Part shown: positions 12,555 through 13,066 of the stretch, in pieces | How positions within the stretch are numbered: the first letter of the stretch is position 1 | How the letters are laid out: the number at the start of each line of letters is the position of its first letter | Position numbers and translations under genes: made by a program | Assembly (NCBI GenBank): GCA_031272005.1 | Contig: JAISUQ010000074.1 | Location: 1 to 13,066, forward strand | Direction of reading: 5' to 3' | Length of the DNA stretch: 13,066 nucleotides | From: Coriobacteriales bacterium | Lineage (GTDB): Bacteria; Actinomycetota; Coriobacteriia; Coriobacteriales; UBA8131 | Notes under the pieces: generated by a model | Database searches by the model: none | Told to the model about the DNA's origin: nothing | What the model saw: only the letters and a program-made list of their open reading frames with translations

Positions 12555-13066
12555 ATGCGCTTCGTGATCTCCGGCGGCGGTACTGCCGGCCATGTCAACC
12601 CTGCTCTGGCGGTAGCCCAGGCCCTGCGCCAGGAAGGACATGAGGTCCACTACGCCGGCACCCCCAGCGGCATGGAGGCCCGCCTGGTGACCAACGACGG
12701 GTTTGCCTATCAACCGTTCAACGTTGCCGGCTTCAATCGTGCCAAACCACTGACCCTGCTGACCTCCAGCGCCAAGGTGGCCAACAGCGCCCGCCAGGCT
12801 CGCAGCTGGCTGGCCGAGCTTCAGCCTGATGCCGTGGCTGGCTTCGGGGGATATGTCTCCATACCGGTGGGCTGGGCGGCTTCGCGTTTGCAGATTCCGC
12901 TGTTGATTCACGAGCAGAACTCGGCTGCCGGCCTGGCCAACCGCTTCCTGGCCCGCCGGGCCCACGCCGTAGCCCTGACTTACGACGCCGCCAAGAGTAA
13001 ACTGCGCACCAATGGCCGGCTGCAGCTGACTGGCAACCCGGTACGCGCCGCCCTGCTGGAGGAGAT
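12555..13066 (+). CDS. murG: UDP-GlcNAc:undecaprenyl-PP-MurNAc-pentapeptide transferase MurG (5' part)
   Basis: MurG adds GlcNAc to lipid I at the inner membrane face to make lipid II. The first 170 or so residues of an expected 360 or so are present; the window end cuts the gene. Visible motifs of the N-terminal GT-B domain are the glycine-rich SGGGTAGHVNPALAVA at the start, GTPSGMEARLV, FGGYVSIPVGWAA, and LIHEQNSAAGLANRFLA, all typical of MurG; TGNPVR follows near the cut. The usual first G-loop reads GGTGGH in many species, and GGTAGH here is a mild variant. ATG 12555 has GAGGGAG at 12538-12544 with 10-base spacing and lies 5 bases after the ftsW stop, consistent with one operon. Confidence 0.95.
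   Translation, partial: MRFVISGGGTAGHVNPALAVAQALRQEGHEVHYAGTPSGMEARLVTNDGFAYQPFNVAGFNRAKPLTLLTSSAKVANSARQARSWLAELQPDAVAGFGGYVSIPVGWAASRLQIPLLIHEQNSAAGLANRFLARRAHAVALTYDAAKSKLRTNGRLQLTGNPVRAALLEE

Overview
The window is about 13 kb of GC-rich DNA with every gene on the + strand. It holds most of a dcw (division and cell wall) cluster from an actinobacterium. Coriobacteriia is my best guess, based on the actinobacterial-type DUF3866 protein next to xerD, the style of MraZ and FtsL, and the gene order. That placement is inference only.

Region 1 (1-2201) holds the last 32 residues of a YebC/PmpR-type protein, then a DUF3866 protein of unknown function. The gene for the tyrosine recombinase XerD overlaps the DUF3866 gene by 8 bases. 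A perfect 10-bp hairpin separates yebC from the DUF3866 gene.

Region 2 (2202-2700) is a 499-base non-coding stretch. Its first 160 bases are very C-rich and G-poor with degenerate CCACGCC repeats, which resembles a Rho loading region ending xerD transcription. A weak stem followed by T residues comes next. From about 2461 it becomes AT-rich and carries a 14-bp perfect palindrome, helically phased A/T tracts, and a candidate promoter. Two MraZ-box-like repeats 10 bp apart sit in the spacer of that promoter. A strong Shine-Dalgarno then leads into mraZ.

Region 3 (2701-13066) is the dcw operon: mraZ, rsmH, ftsL-like, ftsI, murF, mraY, murD, ftsW and murG (cut by the window end). MraZ probably represses the operon and RsmH methylates 16S rRNA. 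FtsL, FtsI and FtsW belong to the septal synthase complex. MurD and MurF build the cytoplasmic UDP-MurNAc-pentapeptide, MraY makes lipid I and MurG makes lipid II. Most junctions are overlapping or within a few bases. The exception is a 144-base gap between rsmH and ftsL, which can fold into a long closing stem around a hairpin whose loop is complementary to a downstream segment (a possible pseudoknot).

Oddities: no murE between ftsI and murF, an Ala/Pro-rich repeat insertion in the first domain of MurD, a roughly 230-residue very basic repetitive tail on FtsW, and TTG starts for murD and ftsW. I see no mobile element, CRISPR array, tRNA or rRNA. The most distinctive unexplained feature is the structured RNA candidate at 4216-4300.
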